A DNA stretch of 10,859 nt from an uncultured Eubacteriales bacterium (lineage in GTDB: Bacteria; Bacillota; Clostridia; Peptostreptococcales; Anaerovoracaceae). Shown one piece after another: positions 1 through 6,978 of the stretch. How positions within the stretch are numbered: position 1 is the first letter of the stretch; every line of letters starts with the position of its first letter. Location: contig URGK01000082.1 of NCBI GenBank assembly GCA_900547295.1, forward strand, positions 1 through 10,859, written 5' to 3'. The notes below the pieces were generated by a model. The model saw only the letters and a program-made list of their open reading frames with translations. It searched no databases and had not been told where the DNA came from. The translations under genes and the position numbers were made by a program.

Positions 1-60
1 CGGAAAGCTCTGTATCGGTCAGTATCACATTGTTGTATCTGCCATAAGCGGCGGGCCGAG
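1..60 (-). other. Edge segment where the PcrA-like reading is lost
   Basis: In the helicase frame this segment reads SARRLWQIQQCDTDRYRAF, with rarely used codons and no resemblance to the PcrA region leading to the conserved 'sGY' segment. In the +1 frame it reads RPAAYGRYNNVILTDTELS, with codon use like the rest of the window. The pattern G-x-Y-x-N-V-x-L-T-D-x-E-L is familiar from phage and integrative-element replication-organiser or DnaD-like proteins. This may be a recombination point, a mobile insertion or a misassembled contig end. It is too short to decide. Confidence 0.3.
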
Positions 61-1454
61 TATTTCTGAATGCACTCCACAAGGTCTTTGACAAGCGGAC
101 GTGATTTTGCCGAAAGTCCCGCCACTATCTCCTCGTCGCAAAGCACCTCAAACAGACTCTGACCTCTAACCTCTGCAAGCGTTTGCAGCTTGGCAAGGGT
201 TTTGGCTCCCATACCTCTCTTCGGCTCGTTTATTATTCTTGCAAGGGAAAGGCTGTCCGCAGGGTTTGCAACAAGCCTCATATATGCAATCATATCCTTG
301 ATTTCCTTGCGGTCATAATACCTAAGTCCGCCTAAAACTCTGTATGGAATATCTCTCTTTGACAGGGCTTCCTCAAAGGTACGCGACTGCGCGTTGGTTC
401 TGTAAAGCACTGCAAAATCACTGTACTTATAGTCCGGTGATTTCAGCATATCTATTTCTCTTGCTATGTATTCCGCCTCATCCCGCTCATCATCGGCTCT
501 GTAATAGCTGACTTTGCTGCCGGCTTCGGCGCTTGTCCACAGCTTCTTATCCTTACGCATATTGTTTCTGATAACGGAATGGGCCGCATTCAGTATATTG
601 CTGCATGAGCGGTAATTCTGTTCCAGCTTTACCACCTTTGTACCCGGAAAATCCTTTTCAAAGTCAAGGATATTTGATATATCCGCACCTCGCCACTGAT
701 ATATGCACTGGTCGTCATCTCCCACTACACACAGGTTATTGTGCTCCTGCGCAAGCAGTTTTATGAATTTATACTGTATTCTGTTGGTGTCCTGATATTC
801 GTCCACCATTATATATCTGAATCTGTTCTGGTATTTTAAAAGCACCGCCTCATCTGTTTCAAATAGTCTGACTGTGTTTAAAAGCAAATCGTCAAAGTCC
901 ATTGCGTTGTTTTTTTTGAGGGTGCTCTGATAGGCCTTGAACACTTCATATACAGGCTTTGTCCTGAAGGTTTCACCCTCAAGGTTTATGTAGTCCTCTG
1001 CTGTCATGCCGCTGTTTTTGCATGAGCTGATTATGGACAGATAATATGCCGGAGGGTATTTCTTGTCCTCCATATTCTTCTCTTTTATAATCGACTTGAC
1101 TACAGCTTTCTGGTCTGCGGGATCATAAACCGCAAAATCTCTGCCGTAGCCTAATACCTCGCAGTTCATTCTGAGTATTCTCAGGCATGCGGAGTGAAAT
1201 GTCATAATCCACATACCGCTTGTGCTGCCTATTAGCTGCTCTACTCTTTCTTTCATTTCACCTGCGGCCTTGTTTGTAAAGGTCACTGCAAGTATGTTGT
1301 AGGGGTTTACTCCCTCATCTAATATAAGGTGGGCTATTCTGCATGTCATTGTGCTGGTTTTGCCGCTTCCTGCTCCTGCAAGAATTAAAAGCGGACCGTC
1401 CTTATGGACAGCCGCCTCTCTTTGTTTATCATTCAGTTTATCAAGAATTCCCAT
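1..1454 (-). CDS. pcrA: ATP-dependent DNA helicase PcrA/UvrD, N-terminal part (3' end outside window)
   Basis: Superfamily 1A 3'-5' DNA helicase acting in repair and in clearing replication obstacles in the cytoplasm. About 484 residues are visible of a usual 720-770. Seen in order: Q-motif LNDKQREAAV (residues 8-16), Walker A AGAGSGKT (26-33), motif Ia VTFTNKAAGEMKER, Walker B VDEYQDTN (about 217-224), motif III GDDDQCIYQWRGAD (about 243), motif IV LEQNYRS (about 275) and FAVLYRTNAQSR. The domain 2B/2A remainder with motifs V and VI is not in the window. The start is the ATG at 1454, with AGGAG at 1463-1469 read on this strand, overlapping the stop of the upstream beta-helix gene 16 bases away, so co-transcription is likely. 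No stop interrupts the frame, but the last 20 or so codons (below about position 60) no longer look like PcrA; see findings. The family call is very secure; pcrA versus a paralogous uvrD-like gene is inferred. Confidence 0.95.
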   Translation of the reverse strand, partial: MGILDKLNDKQREAAVHKDGPLLILAGAGSGKTSTMTCRIAHLILDEGVNPYNILAVTFTNKAAGEMKERVEQLIGSTSGMWIMTFHSACLRILRMNCEVLGYGRDFAVYDPADQKAVVKSIIKEKNMEDKKYPPAYYLSIISSCKNSGMTAEDYINLEGETFRTKPVYEVFKAYQSTLKKNNAMDFDDLLLNTVRLFETDEAVLLKYQNRFRYIMVDEYQDTNRIQYKFIKLLAQEHNNLCVVGDDDQCIYQWRGADISNILDFEKDFPGTKVVKLEQNYRSCSNILNAAHSVIRNNMRKDKKLWTSAEAGSKVSYYRADDERDEAEYIAREIDMLKSPDYKYSDFAVLYRTNAQSRTFEEALSKRDIPYRVLGGLRYYDRKEIKDMIAYMRLVANPADSLSLARIINEPKRGMGAKTLAKLQTLAEVRGQSLFEVLCDEEIVAGLSAKSRPLVKDLVECIQKYSARRLWQIQQCDTDRYRAF

Positions 1455-1470
1455 CAATTAATTTCTCCTG

Positions 1471-4212
1471 CTATTTTCTTGAAAAAGTTTTTTCTGTCGA
1501 ATAGGCTTTTTTACCCTCGATATTTGAATATGATGAAATTTTGACTTTGTATGCTCCTGTTACCTTTTTATTAAAGGTATAGCTTACAGCCTTCGGATTT
1601 GATATGTATTTGGTAGTAGTCTTTCCTTTATATACAAGTCTTACTCTGAAGCCGTCAGCGCTACTCATTCTCTTCCATTTAACTGTTACCTTTTTGGTCT
1701 TTGAAGCCTTTGAAATCTTCGATACGGTCGGCTTTACAACTGAAGTTTTGTAGCTGTAGGATGATGTTACCTGCTGACCGTCAACCTCTGTAACGGAAGC
1801 CGCTTTGACTCTGTAGGATTTAGTGACTTTCTGGCTGAAAGTAAATTCCGAAACAGTCGCATCGGTTATCTTCTGCGTGTAGGTTTTGCCGCCTGTTACC
1901 AGCTTGAGTATATATCCGTCGACGCCGTCTTTTTTATTCCATTTAACTGTTACCAGTGAATTTTTTCTGCTGATTGATGAAACCGACGGTTTTGCCGCCT
2001 TTGCCTTGTTTATACGCTGCTGTTTTACTATTTCTACTGACTCTGATGAAAGAGTAATGCTGTCTCCTGCGGCTTTATCTGCTATGAGCTTCATTTCCTC
2101 TGCATTAAATCTGTATGTTCCCTCTGAGGTCTGTACCTCAAGCATTCCTGTCTGCATAATGGAGTTAAATACTGATTTTTTAACTGCAAGCGAGGTCTTG
2201 TCCGTGCTAAGCCTTATAATCTGCTGAACACTGCCGCCGCCTGTTGTGGCAAGCTCAAGCTCCGCCTCTTTGAGAAGCGCCTTTGCATCTGACAGTGCTT
2301 CTTCTGTAATATCGCCTTTGATTTCAACAATTGCTTCTGACGATGCAGCTTCGCCTTTAACTGCTGTGGTTTTTATAGTCAGTATGTTTTTTTCGTACTC
2401 AAACGAAGTTTCTGTTATATTCTTTACAGGCTCTCCGTTTTTACCTGTAACTGTCCTTGTAATCTGCTGAACAGGATTTGACGCTGCATCTGTTCCCGTT
2501 CTGGTAATTGTTTTGGTGGTGTTTCCTGAAGCCTCATCTGTTGCTATATCTGATTTCTCACCTTTAAATGTCACACCGTTTTTAACTTCATATAAGCTTC
2601 CGGAAGTTTCTGAAGCATACCCTCTTGCAACAAGCGTCGCCGGGTCTGTATTGAAGCTTCCGCCCCTTACAAAGCCTTTAGCGTTGTATGCTGCGCATGC
2701 TGAATATTTTTTAGAGTTGTATTTGCCGCCTGTGAATATTCCGCCGGATATATCCAGATTTTTGATACATCTGCTGCCGTCGGAGTTGTATGCCCAGAAA
2801 GCAATACCGTAAGTGCTGTTAAAGGTGCCGCCTGAAATGTTCACATCTATATCGCCTGTATACTTGGCATCTCCTGTAACCGCAACGGCCGCTCCGTCCT
2901 CATTGTTAAGGTTTGAGTCCGGGCGTCCTCCCGAATACGGAACTCCCACAGCCTCTATCGTAAGCGCATCATCTGATATAGGGGAGATTTCAAGTCTGCC
3001 GGATTTGATTTCTATTCCCGCAGCGCCTGTAATACTGCCGCCTTTAATAGTCGTGGTTCCGCTCTGAGGCAGATATATTGCCGTAGCATCGGATGTAATT
3101 GTGCCTCCGTTTATCACTATGCTTACGCCGCCGTGTCCTTCCTCGGCATTGCCCATAATAGCAATATCGCTTCCCGCTGTTTTAACGCTGCCGCCATTCA
3201 TTACAAAGGTGGCTCCCTCATACTCCGTTATTACCGAACCGTCAAGTGTTCCGTCATTTAAAGTGAATTTGCTTTTGCGCGCGACTGCCGCCGAGGCATC
3301 ACGACCCTGTATCTCACCGCCGTTTACCGTAACCTCTGATTTATCGTACAGATATACGCCGTATTTGCCGTAAATATATCCGCCGTAAAAATTGACTGTC
3401 GCACTGTCATCTCCGTATATGCCCGCATATTCAAAGCACGATATGTAGCCTCCGTATATGTTTGCAACAGAGCCTGTCTGTGTGTCTTTATCTCCGTTGA
3501 CACGAAGTCCCGCCTGATATGTGCCCTGTATAATGCCGCCTGTGATGTTTACCGTTGCAGGCCATGCCATAACCGCTGTTTCGGCAAGTACGGAGCCTGC
3601 TGTTATGTTAACCTCTGAATTTCTCTTGGCATAGATACCGTAGGCGCTTGTTTTTTCGGGGCTGTATGTGTTCACTATGGAGCCTCCCGAAAATGTAAAT
3701 TTTCCGCTGGATACGTATACCGCCACCTGATTGGCTGTCGCATATATCTTGCCGCCGCCTTTGGTGTCCGTAAATGTAATATCGCTGCTGTATACCTTTT
3801 CGCCGTCATAGCCTGTAAACACTCTGTTGCTGCCGCAGGTCAGAGTCTGTCCCGCAAGGTCCAGTGTCACAGGGACTTCTGTATAAAGATACAGATTTTC
3901 GGACAGAGCTATGCTTCTCTGCAATGTCACAACATCATCTGCGATTGCATCTTTGAATGCATCTGAAATGGTTCTGTAGTAATATACATTATCAGCAAAG
4001 GTGATGGCAGCGTCATATGATGAGCCCGGATTTTTCTCCGTAACACCGTTAAGATGTACTGTATCCGGATCTATTTCGGGTTTGCTGTCATCTCCTGCAT
4101 TTATGTCTGAGCCGCCCTGCGGCTGATCGCCTGTTTCGTCTGCAAACACTCCCACAGGAAGCATTGCAAATATTACTGCAAGTGATAATAGTATTGCCAG
4201 TAGTTTTTTCAC
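1471..4212 (-). CDS. Secreted right-handed beta-helix protein with C-terminal Fn3-like repeats
   Basis: A 913-residue predicted extracellular or surface protein of unknown substrate. Seen: signal peptide 1-24 (MKKLLAILLS..., hydrophobic core, cut after VFA), then a low-complexity acidic spacer (about 25-55). A cap-like segment follows (about 70-130, 'tISDAFkdAi..dVVTLqrsI' and 'VTLDLAGQTLTC'). A ladder of about 13 rungs at 140-520 is marked by GG-[ST/Y/E/I]-[IVF]-x-[GTS], for example SGGSI, TGGIIQG, YGGYIYG, NGGEIQG, SGGTFNS and RGGSFNT. A charged linker domain without a recognised fold spans about 545-735. Two Lys-rich Fn3-like repeats cover about 740-820 and 828-913 ('VTVKWNKKDGVDGY', 'VTVKWKRMSSADGF'). 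No LPXTG, transmembrane tail or SH3b is present. The start is GTG at 4212, with GAGAGG 8 bases upstream and a near-consensus promoter in front. Adhesin, glycan binder or lyase are all possible; no catalytic residues are identifiable. Confidence 0.85.
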   Translation of the reverse strand: MKKLLAILLSLAVIFAMLPVGVFADETGDQPQGGSDINAGDDSKPEIDPDTVHLNGVTEKNPGSSYDAAITFADNVYYYRTISDAFKDAIADDVVTLQRSIALSENLYLYTEVPVTLDLAGQTLTCGSNRVFTGYDGEKVYSSDITFTDTKGGGKIYATANQVAVYVSSGKFTFSGGSIVNTYSPEKTSAYGIYAKRNSEVNITAGSVLAETAVMAWPATVNITGGIIQGTYQAGLRVNGDKDTQTGSVANIYGGYISCFEYAGIYGDDSATVNFYGGYIYGKYGVYLYDKSEVTVNGGEIQGRDASAAVARKSKFTLNDGTLDGSVITEYEGATFVMNGGSVKTAGSDIAIMGNAEEGHGGVSIVINGGTITSDATAIYLPQSGTTTIKGGSITGAAGIEIKSGRLEISPISDDALTIEAVGVPYSGGRPDSNLNNEDGAAVAVTGDAKYTGDIDVNISGGTFNSTYGIAFWAYNSDGSRCIKNLDISGGIFTGGKYNSKKYSACAAYNAKGFVRGGSFNTDPATLVARGYASETSGSLYEVKNGVTFKGEKSDIATDEASGNTTKTITRTGTDAASNPVQQITRTVTGKNGEPVKNITETSFEYEKNILTIKTTAVKGEAASSEAIVEIKGDITEEALSDAKALLKEAELELATTGGGSVQQIIRLSTDKTSLAVKKSVFNSIMQTGMLEVQTSEGTYRFNAEEMKLIADKAAGDSITLSSESVEIVKQQRINKAKAAKPSVSSISRKNSLVTVKWNKKDGVDGYILKLVTGGKTYTQKITDATVSEFTFSQKVTKSYRVKAASVTEVDGQQVTSSYSYKTSVVKPTVSKISKASKTKKVTVKWKRMSSADGFRVRLVYKGKTTTKYISNPKAVSYTFNKKVTGAYKVKISSYSNIEGKKAYSTEKTFSRK

Positions 4213-4220
4213 AAGCCGTA

Positions 4221-4226
4221 CCTCTC
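4221..4226 (-). promoter_or_regulatory. RBS GAGAGG fixing the GTG start at 4212
   Basis: On the minus strand GAGAGG ends 8 bases before GTG 4212. It supports this non-ATG start directly ahead of the signal peptide; no in-frame ATG lies between it and the start. Confidence 0.7.
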
Positions 4227-4247
4227 ATTCTTAAATAGATTATCTAT

Positions 4248-4276
4248 ATTATATATTCAATCCGTCATCATTTCAA
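4248..4276 (-). promoter_or_regulatory. Sigma-A promoter of the beta-helix gene
   Basis: On the minus strand TTGAAA (4271-4276), a spacer of exactly 17 bases, then a perfect TATAAT (4248-4253). Predicted transcription starts near 4241, giving a leader of about 30 bases before the GTG at 4212. It lies just downstream of the lysozyme stop codon (4288), so the beta-helix gene, and probably pcrA after it, can be transcribed independently of the lysozyme. Confidence 0.75.
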
Positions 4277-4287
4277 TATGATTAAAT

Positions 4288-5862
4288 TTACAGGTTAAGC
4301 GCTTTGATATAGCTGCCGCTTATCCAGCCTGTTTTGTAAACGCCGGAAACCTTGTATTTAACCTTGTACCATGTCGTGCCGCTTACTGTTTTGCTGCTGT
4401 AGAGCACAAGGGTTTTGTTCTTAGGCAATGTAGTTATTCTGCCGTATGAAGTGCCCGCGCCCTTTCTCATATTGATAGCTGCTGTTGTTGTTCCCTTTTT
4501 GGTGATTGTAAAGAAGTCTTTAATCATGTAACCTTTGCATGTCTTGCCACCACTGGTATATTTCACCTTATACCATATATTCCCCGAAGAATCTCTGGTG
4601 CTTGCAAGTATTGTTACGGTTTTACCCTTGGACATCATTGTAACCACAGAATATGAAGTGCCTGCATGACTTCTCATGTTTATGTAATTCTCTGTGGTTT
4701 TGCCGTATCTGTCATACTTAGGCTTTGCGGTCGCTGCAAATTTTGATGACGCGCTTCCTTTGCTGCCGTCTTTATATGCATATATCCTGTAGTAATATTC
4801 CCTGCCCTGTGTCAGACCTGTATTTTTGTATTCGTTTTTGGCAGTGCTTCCGATTTTTTTGTATTTGCCTCCATAGGAATCTGCTCTGTATATATAGTAG
4901 CCGTCTGCATCTGATACACTGTTCCATTTCAAAGCGACAGAAGATGTTGTTCTAGATTTAAGCCTGACTCCCGTAGCCTTGTCTACCGATGGCTTCGGCT
5001 CCGGTTTCGGTTCAGGCTTTGGCTCCGGTTTCGGTTCAGGCTTTGGCTCAGGTTTCGGTTCAGGCTTTGGCTCAGGGTCTTCAGGTGCCTGTCCTCCGAA
5101 ATACTTGCCGCTGTCATACCAGAAATTGCAGTCTACATTTCCTGATATGCCGCTTACCTTTCCTGAGCTTGTGTACTGCCAGCAAACGTAATCATATGTA
5201 AGTCCTGCCGATGTATTGTACTGCGCAAGCCACAGATCGCACCCTGAGGATATTATCTTCTGCGGATACATATATCCGTTAAATGTAGTAAGGTTTGCAT
5301 ATACCATAGGCTTGTAGCCCGCCGCTTTTACCTTGTCGCCAAATGCAGTGCACATATTGGTTATGGCCGTTTTGCAGGCTGTGTTCTTGTATTTAAGTGC
5401 GTTTACTCTGTAGCCTGATCCGAATTCAAAGTCGAATATAACGGGGAGAGTGATATTGTACCCGCTTATCCTCGAAAGAATATAGTCGGCCTCCTCCTCT
5501 GCCTCCTTGACTGTTACCGCCTGCGAGAAAAAATACACTCCCACTTTGATGCCCGCATCAATTGCGCCCTGCAGGTTTTGCCTGTAATACTTATCCTCGT
5601 ACAGGTTGCCCGAACCGTAGCCTCTTCCGGCAACCCTGATTATTGCAAAATCCACCCCGGCTGATTTAACCTTGTTCCAGTTTATTGTCTTCTGATGCTC
5701 CGATACGTCTATTCCGTTGTAGATATTCATACCGTCAAACACCGATGAATGTGTGTAAGTCCCCGATTTAAACGGGCTGTTTCCTGTCGCCGCAAAGGCC
5801 TGAAAAGGGAATAAAGAAGCTATTAATATGAATGTTATAGCTATGGCGCATACTTTTCTCAA
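4288..5862 (-). CDS. Secreted GH25 lysozyme with (PKPE)n linker, Fn3 and two SH3b domains
   Basis: N-acetylmuramidase of glycoside hydrolase family 25, predicted to cut the beta-1,4 MurNAc-GlcNAc bond of peptidoglycan outside the cell. Seen in 524 residues: signal peptide 1-24 (cut after AFA); GH25 domain about 48-250, opening with YNGIDVSEHQ (Asp52) and carrying the signature LPVIFDFEFG with Asp144 and the catalytic Glu146, plus VYANLTTF and WLAQYNTSAG strands; a Pro-Glu-Pro-Lys repeat linker 263-291; an Fn3 domain about 295-380; two SH3b wall-binding domains about 388-452 and 456-521, each with an xINMRxxAGTSY motif. All expected active-site residues are present, so it should be active. The start is TTG at 5862 with AGAGG 9 bases ahead; the next Met is residue 45, beyond the signal peptide. 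The protein could be a self-autolysin or act on competitors. Confidence 0.95.
   Translation of the reverse strand: MRKVCAIAITFILIASLFPFQAFAATGNSPFKSGTYTHSSVFDGMNIYNGIDVSEHQKTINWNKVKSAGVDFAIIRVAGRGYGSGNLYEDKYYRQNLQGAIDAGIKVGVYFFSQAVTVKEAEEEADYILSRISGYNITLPVIFDFEFGSGYRVNALKYKNTACKTAITNMCTAFGDKVKAAGYKPMVYANLTTFNGYMYPQKIISSGCDLWLAQYNTSAGLTYDYVCWQYTSSGKVSGISGNVDCNFWYDSGKYFGGQAPEDPEPKPEPKPEPKPEPKPEPKPEPKPEPKPSVDKATGVRLKSRTTSSVALKWNSVSDADGYYIYRADSYGGKYKKIGSTAKNEYKNTGLTQGREYYYRIYAYKDGSKGSASSKFAATAKPKYDRYGKTTENYINMRSHAGTSYSVVTMMSKGKTVTILASTRDSSGNIWYKVKYTSGGKTCKGYMIKDFFTITKKGTTTAAINMRKGAGTSYGRITTLPKNKTLVLYSSKTVSGTTWYKVKYKVSGVYKTGWISGSYIKALNL
4990..5076 (-). repeat. In-gene tandem repeat encoding the PKPE linker
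   Basis: About seven copies of a 12-base unit (coding Glu-Pro-Lys-Pro) arranged as alternating variants, so that a 24-base super-unit recurs. It encodes residues 263-291 of the lysozyme. Such linkers are typically extended spacers between enzyme and wall-binding domains. Unit gain or loss keeps the reading frame. Confidence 0.9.
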
Positions 5863-5871
5863 AATCCGATA

Positions 5872-5877
5872 CCTCTT
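5872..5877 (-). promoter_or_regulatory. RBS AAGAGG fixing the TTG start at 5862
   Basis: On the minus strand AAGAGG ends 9 bases before TTG 5862, which begins the signal peptide in frame. No alternative ATG is usable. Confidence 0.65.
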
Positions 5878-5898
5878 CTTTCATTTATTTTTGCTTTA

Positions 5899-5907
5899 AT
5901 TATACCA
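5899..5907 (-). promoter_or_regulatory. Extended -10 promoter of the lysozyme gene
   Basis: On the minus strand TGGTATAAT, an extended -10 (TGn plus perfect TATAAT). The -35 region is poor. A-rich tracts at 5941-5957 sit where an UP element would be, roughly -50 to -65. Predicted transcription starts near 5892, about 30 bases ahead of the TTG start. Confidence 0.65.
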
Positions 5908-5964
5908 CACTTTAGCCGCATTTATGTTGTTTCTGTAACATTTTTTCTTGTTTTTTGTACTTAA

Positions 5965-5996
5965 AATTCCCGAAAGCACAAAATCCTCCGGGAATT
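5965..5996 (-). terminator. Probable terminator after the STAS gene
   Basis: A perfect 8-bp inverted repeat AATTCCCG/CGGGAATT (5965-5972 and 5989-5996) with a 16-base loop, 20 bases past the STAS stop codon. On the minus strand the stem runs into a short TTTT and then an A-rich segment. The U-tract is short, so efficiency is uncertain. Confidence 0.5.
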
Positions 5997-6015
5997 CAAG
6001 TATTCAGTTTAAAAA

Positions 6016-6315
6016 TTATTCGATTGTAAGGAAATCAGCAAAACCTGTGATTTCAAAAACATCCATAATGCTTTCGTTAACGTTGATAACCTTCATACCG
6101 CCTTTGCCGTTCATTATCTTCTGTGCTTTAAGAATAACACGAAGTCCTGCTGATGATATGTACTCAAGATCTGTAAAGTCAAATACGAGTTCATTAATCT
6201 GATCCAGTGACTCCTCAATGCATTTCTCAAGTTCAGGCGCTGTTGCTGTGTCAAGTCTGCCCTCAAGCTTTAAAACTGTCTGCTCTGCTATCTGTTTTTC
6301 TATGTTAAGACTCAT
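6016..6315 (-). CDS. STAS-domain anti-sigma factor antagonist (SpoIIAA/RsbV-like)
   Basis: A single-domain STAS protein of 99 residues, the usual length of anti-sigma-factor antagonists, which bind a kinase/anti-sigma factor and release a sigma factor by a phospho-switch. Seen: beta-strand/helix pattern across the whole length, GRLDTATAPELE (19-30) and DLEYISSAGLRVI (49-61). Alignment of this motif with the DSSG of SpoIIAA puts the phospho-acceptor Ser at Ser55; the preceding Asp is replaced by Ser54, a variant common in orphan STAS proteins. It ends in the typical 'mdvFeiTGF' helix. The start is the ATG at 6315: AGGAGA lies 7 bases upstream, whereas a longer reading from 6333 would translate the ribosome site itself. 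It has its own promoter and terminator. No kinase or sigma gene lies in the window, so the partner is unknown. Confidence 0.93.
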   Translation of the reverse strand: MSLNIEKQIAEQTVLKLEGRLDTATAPELEKCIEESLDQINELVFDFTDLEYISSAGLRVILKAQKIMNGKGGMKVINVNESIMDVFEITGFADFLTIE

Positions 6316-6321
6316 ACCGTA

Positions 6322-6327
6322 TCTCCT
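6322..6327 (-). promoter_or_regulatory. RBS AGGAGA fixing the STAS start at 6315
   Basis: On the minus strand AAAAGGAGA precedes ATG 6315 with ideal spacing. It excludes the in-frame ATG at 6333, which lies upstream of the site. Confidence 0.8.
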
Positions 6328-6348
6328 TTTCAAATATAATGTGTCTCT

Positions 6349-6357
6349 ATTATATCA
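6349..6357 (-). promoter_or_regulatory. Extended -10 promoter of the STAS gene
   Basis: On the minus strand TGATATAAT (TGn plus perfect TATAAT) with a weak -35. Predicted transcription starts near 6342, about 27 bases before the ATG at 6315. This would uncouple the STAS gene from the zinc-ribbon gene upstream. Confidence 0.6.
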
Positions 6358-6415
6358 GATAATATTGTTAATTAACACCGCAAAATTATATTTATTGCTT
6401 TTGTCTGCAAAAGTT

Positions 6416-6769
6416 TTATCTGCCGGAGCCGAAGATCCTTGCCGCAGCGCATGTCGGACATTCATTGTCGCTTGAAAGACTGCCCATTGAAGGCTGAAAG
6501 GTTTTGCCGCAGGTACCGCAGACACATGTCTTCACAGCTCCGTCCTCAGGCTTTGTGAGGTACTTTGCAATTGCGCAGTCGTTGCATAGGCTTTCTGTGC
6601 TGAAGTTGCCTCTTGTAAATGTATACGGTTTGAGGCAGTCCTCGCATACAAGCGTCTGACCTTCGACAACTCCGCCGCTTACTGCTTCAAGCTCGCCGTC
6701 CTCAAGTCTGATTTTTTCTACCGGTGTTTCTTCTTTAATTACTGACAGTTTTCTTTTAAACAGTTTCAT
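6416..6769 (-). CDS. Double zinc-ribbon protein with a double-glycine (GG) leader-like N-terminus
   Basis: A 117-residue protein, family not recognised with certainty. Residues 1-33 are charged and end in LEDGELEAVSGG, the pattern L-x-x-x-E-L-x-x-V-x-G-G of leaders cut after Gly-Gly by C39-peptidase exporters. Residues 40-71 and 82-113 are a gap-free internal duplication: C42-x2-C45-x16-C62-x2-C65 and C84-x2-C87-x16-C104-x2-C107, with V, K, G, S and A also shared (10 of 32 identical). Each half resembles the small zinc-ribbon type ('C.dCgk.ftft.G...CxxC'). Cys82 is extra. The start is ATG 6769 with CAGGAG 7 bases ahead. The gene is 43 bases after the small SH3-like ORF and probably in its transcript. 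What is seen: leader-like segment plus two Zn sites. What is inferred: export or cleavage. It could equally be a cytosolic zinc-ribbon protein whose N-terminus resembles a leader by chance. Confidence 0.85.
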   Translation of the reverse strand: MKLFKRKLSVIKEETPVEKIRLEDGELEAVSGGVVEGQTLVCEDCLKPYTFTRGNFSTESLCNDCAIAKYLTKPEDGAVKTCVCGTCGKTFQPSMGSLSSDNECPTCAAARIFGSGR

Positions 6770-6812
6770 TTCTTTTCTCCTGCTTCATATATAGTGGGGC
6801 TGTTGAATGCTT

Positions 6813-6977
6813 CTACTTTGTTTTTGTCGCAAACATTTCTTTCACATAGTAGCTGATCTGAACCACTTCATACTTGGTATATTTAATCTTGTATTCCCAG
6901 CTGCTTCCGTCATATCGTTTATCGACTATTTTTCCAAAGTGGAATACTGTATCCCACGGATGGAGTTTGAACATCAC
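6813..6977 (-). CDS. Small SH3-like-barrel protein, start uncertain, possibly the detached part of a frameshifted leader fusion
   Basis: About 54 residues from GTG 6977. Other in-frame starts are ATG 6974, ATG 7010 and ATG 7058. The sequence NVMFKLHPWDTVFHFGKI followed by VDKRYDGSSWEYKIKYTK fits small all-beta barrels of the pattern 'GDxVxF...GkIvd..YdG..WeYkVky'. No enzyme motif is visible. GGAG at 6990-6993 is 12 bases before GTG 6977; the starts at 7010 and 7058 have no ribosome site. The segment upstream of 6977 overlaps the leader ORF in another frame. It may be translated by coupling to that ORF's stop, or the two may once have been one gene (see findings). Confidence 0.55.
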   Translation of the reverse strand: MMFKLHPWDTVFHFGKIVDKRYDGSSWEYKIKYTKYEVVQISYYVKEMFATKTK

Positions 6978-6978
6978 A

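Noticed and set aside
1886..3373. Series of plus-strand ORFs opposite the beta-helix gene
   Set aside because: They arise from the regular codon pattern of the GG-ladder; the minus frame is continuous and has a signal peptide.
4979..5201. Plus-strand ORFs with Gly-Phe-Gly-Ser or Ala-Pro-Val-Ser repeats
   Set aside because: They are the antisense image of the PKPE repeat in the lysozyme gene and have no ribosome site or homology.
6316..6333. Longer STAS start at ATG 6333
   Set aside because: The AGGAGA ribosome site lies within these codons, so translation starts at 6315.
6398..6413. CTTTTG/CAAAAG hairpin just after the zinc-ribbon stop as a terminator
   Set aside because: Only six weak base pairs and no T-run follows on the minus strand.
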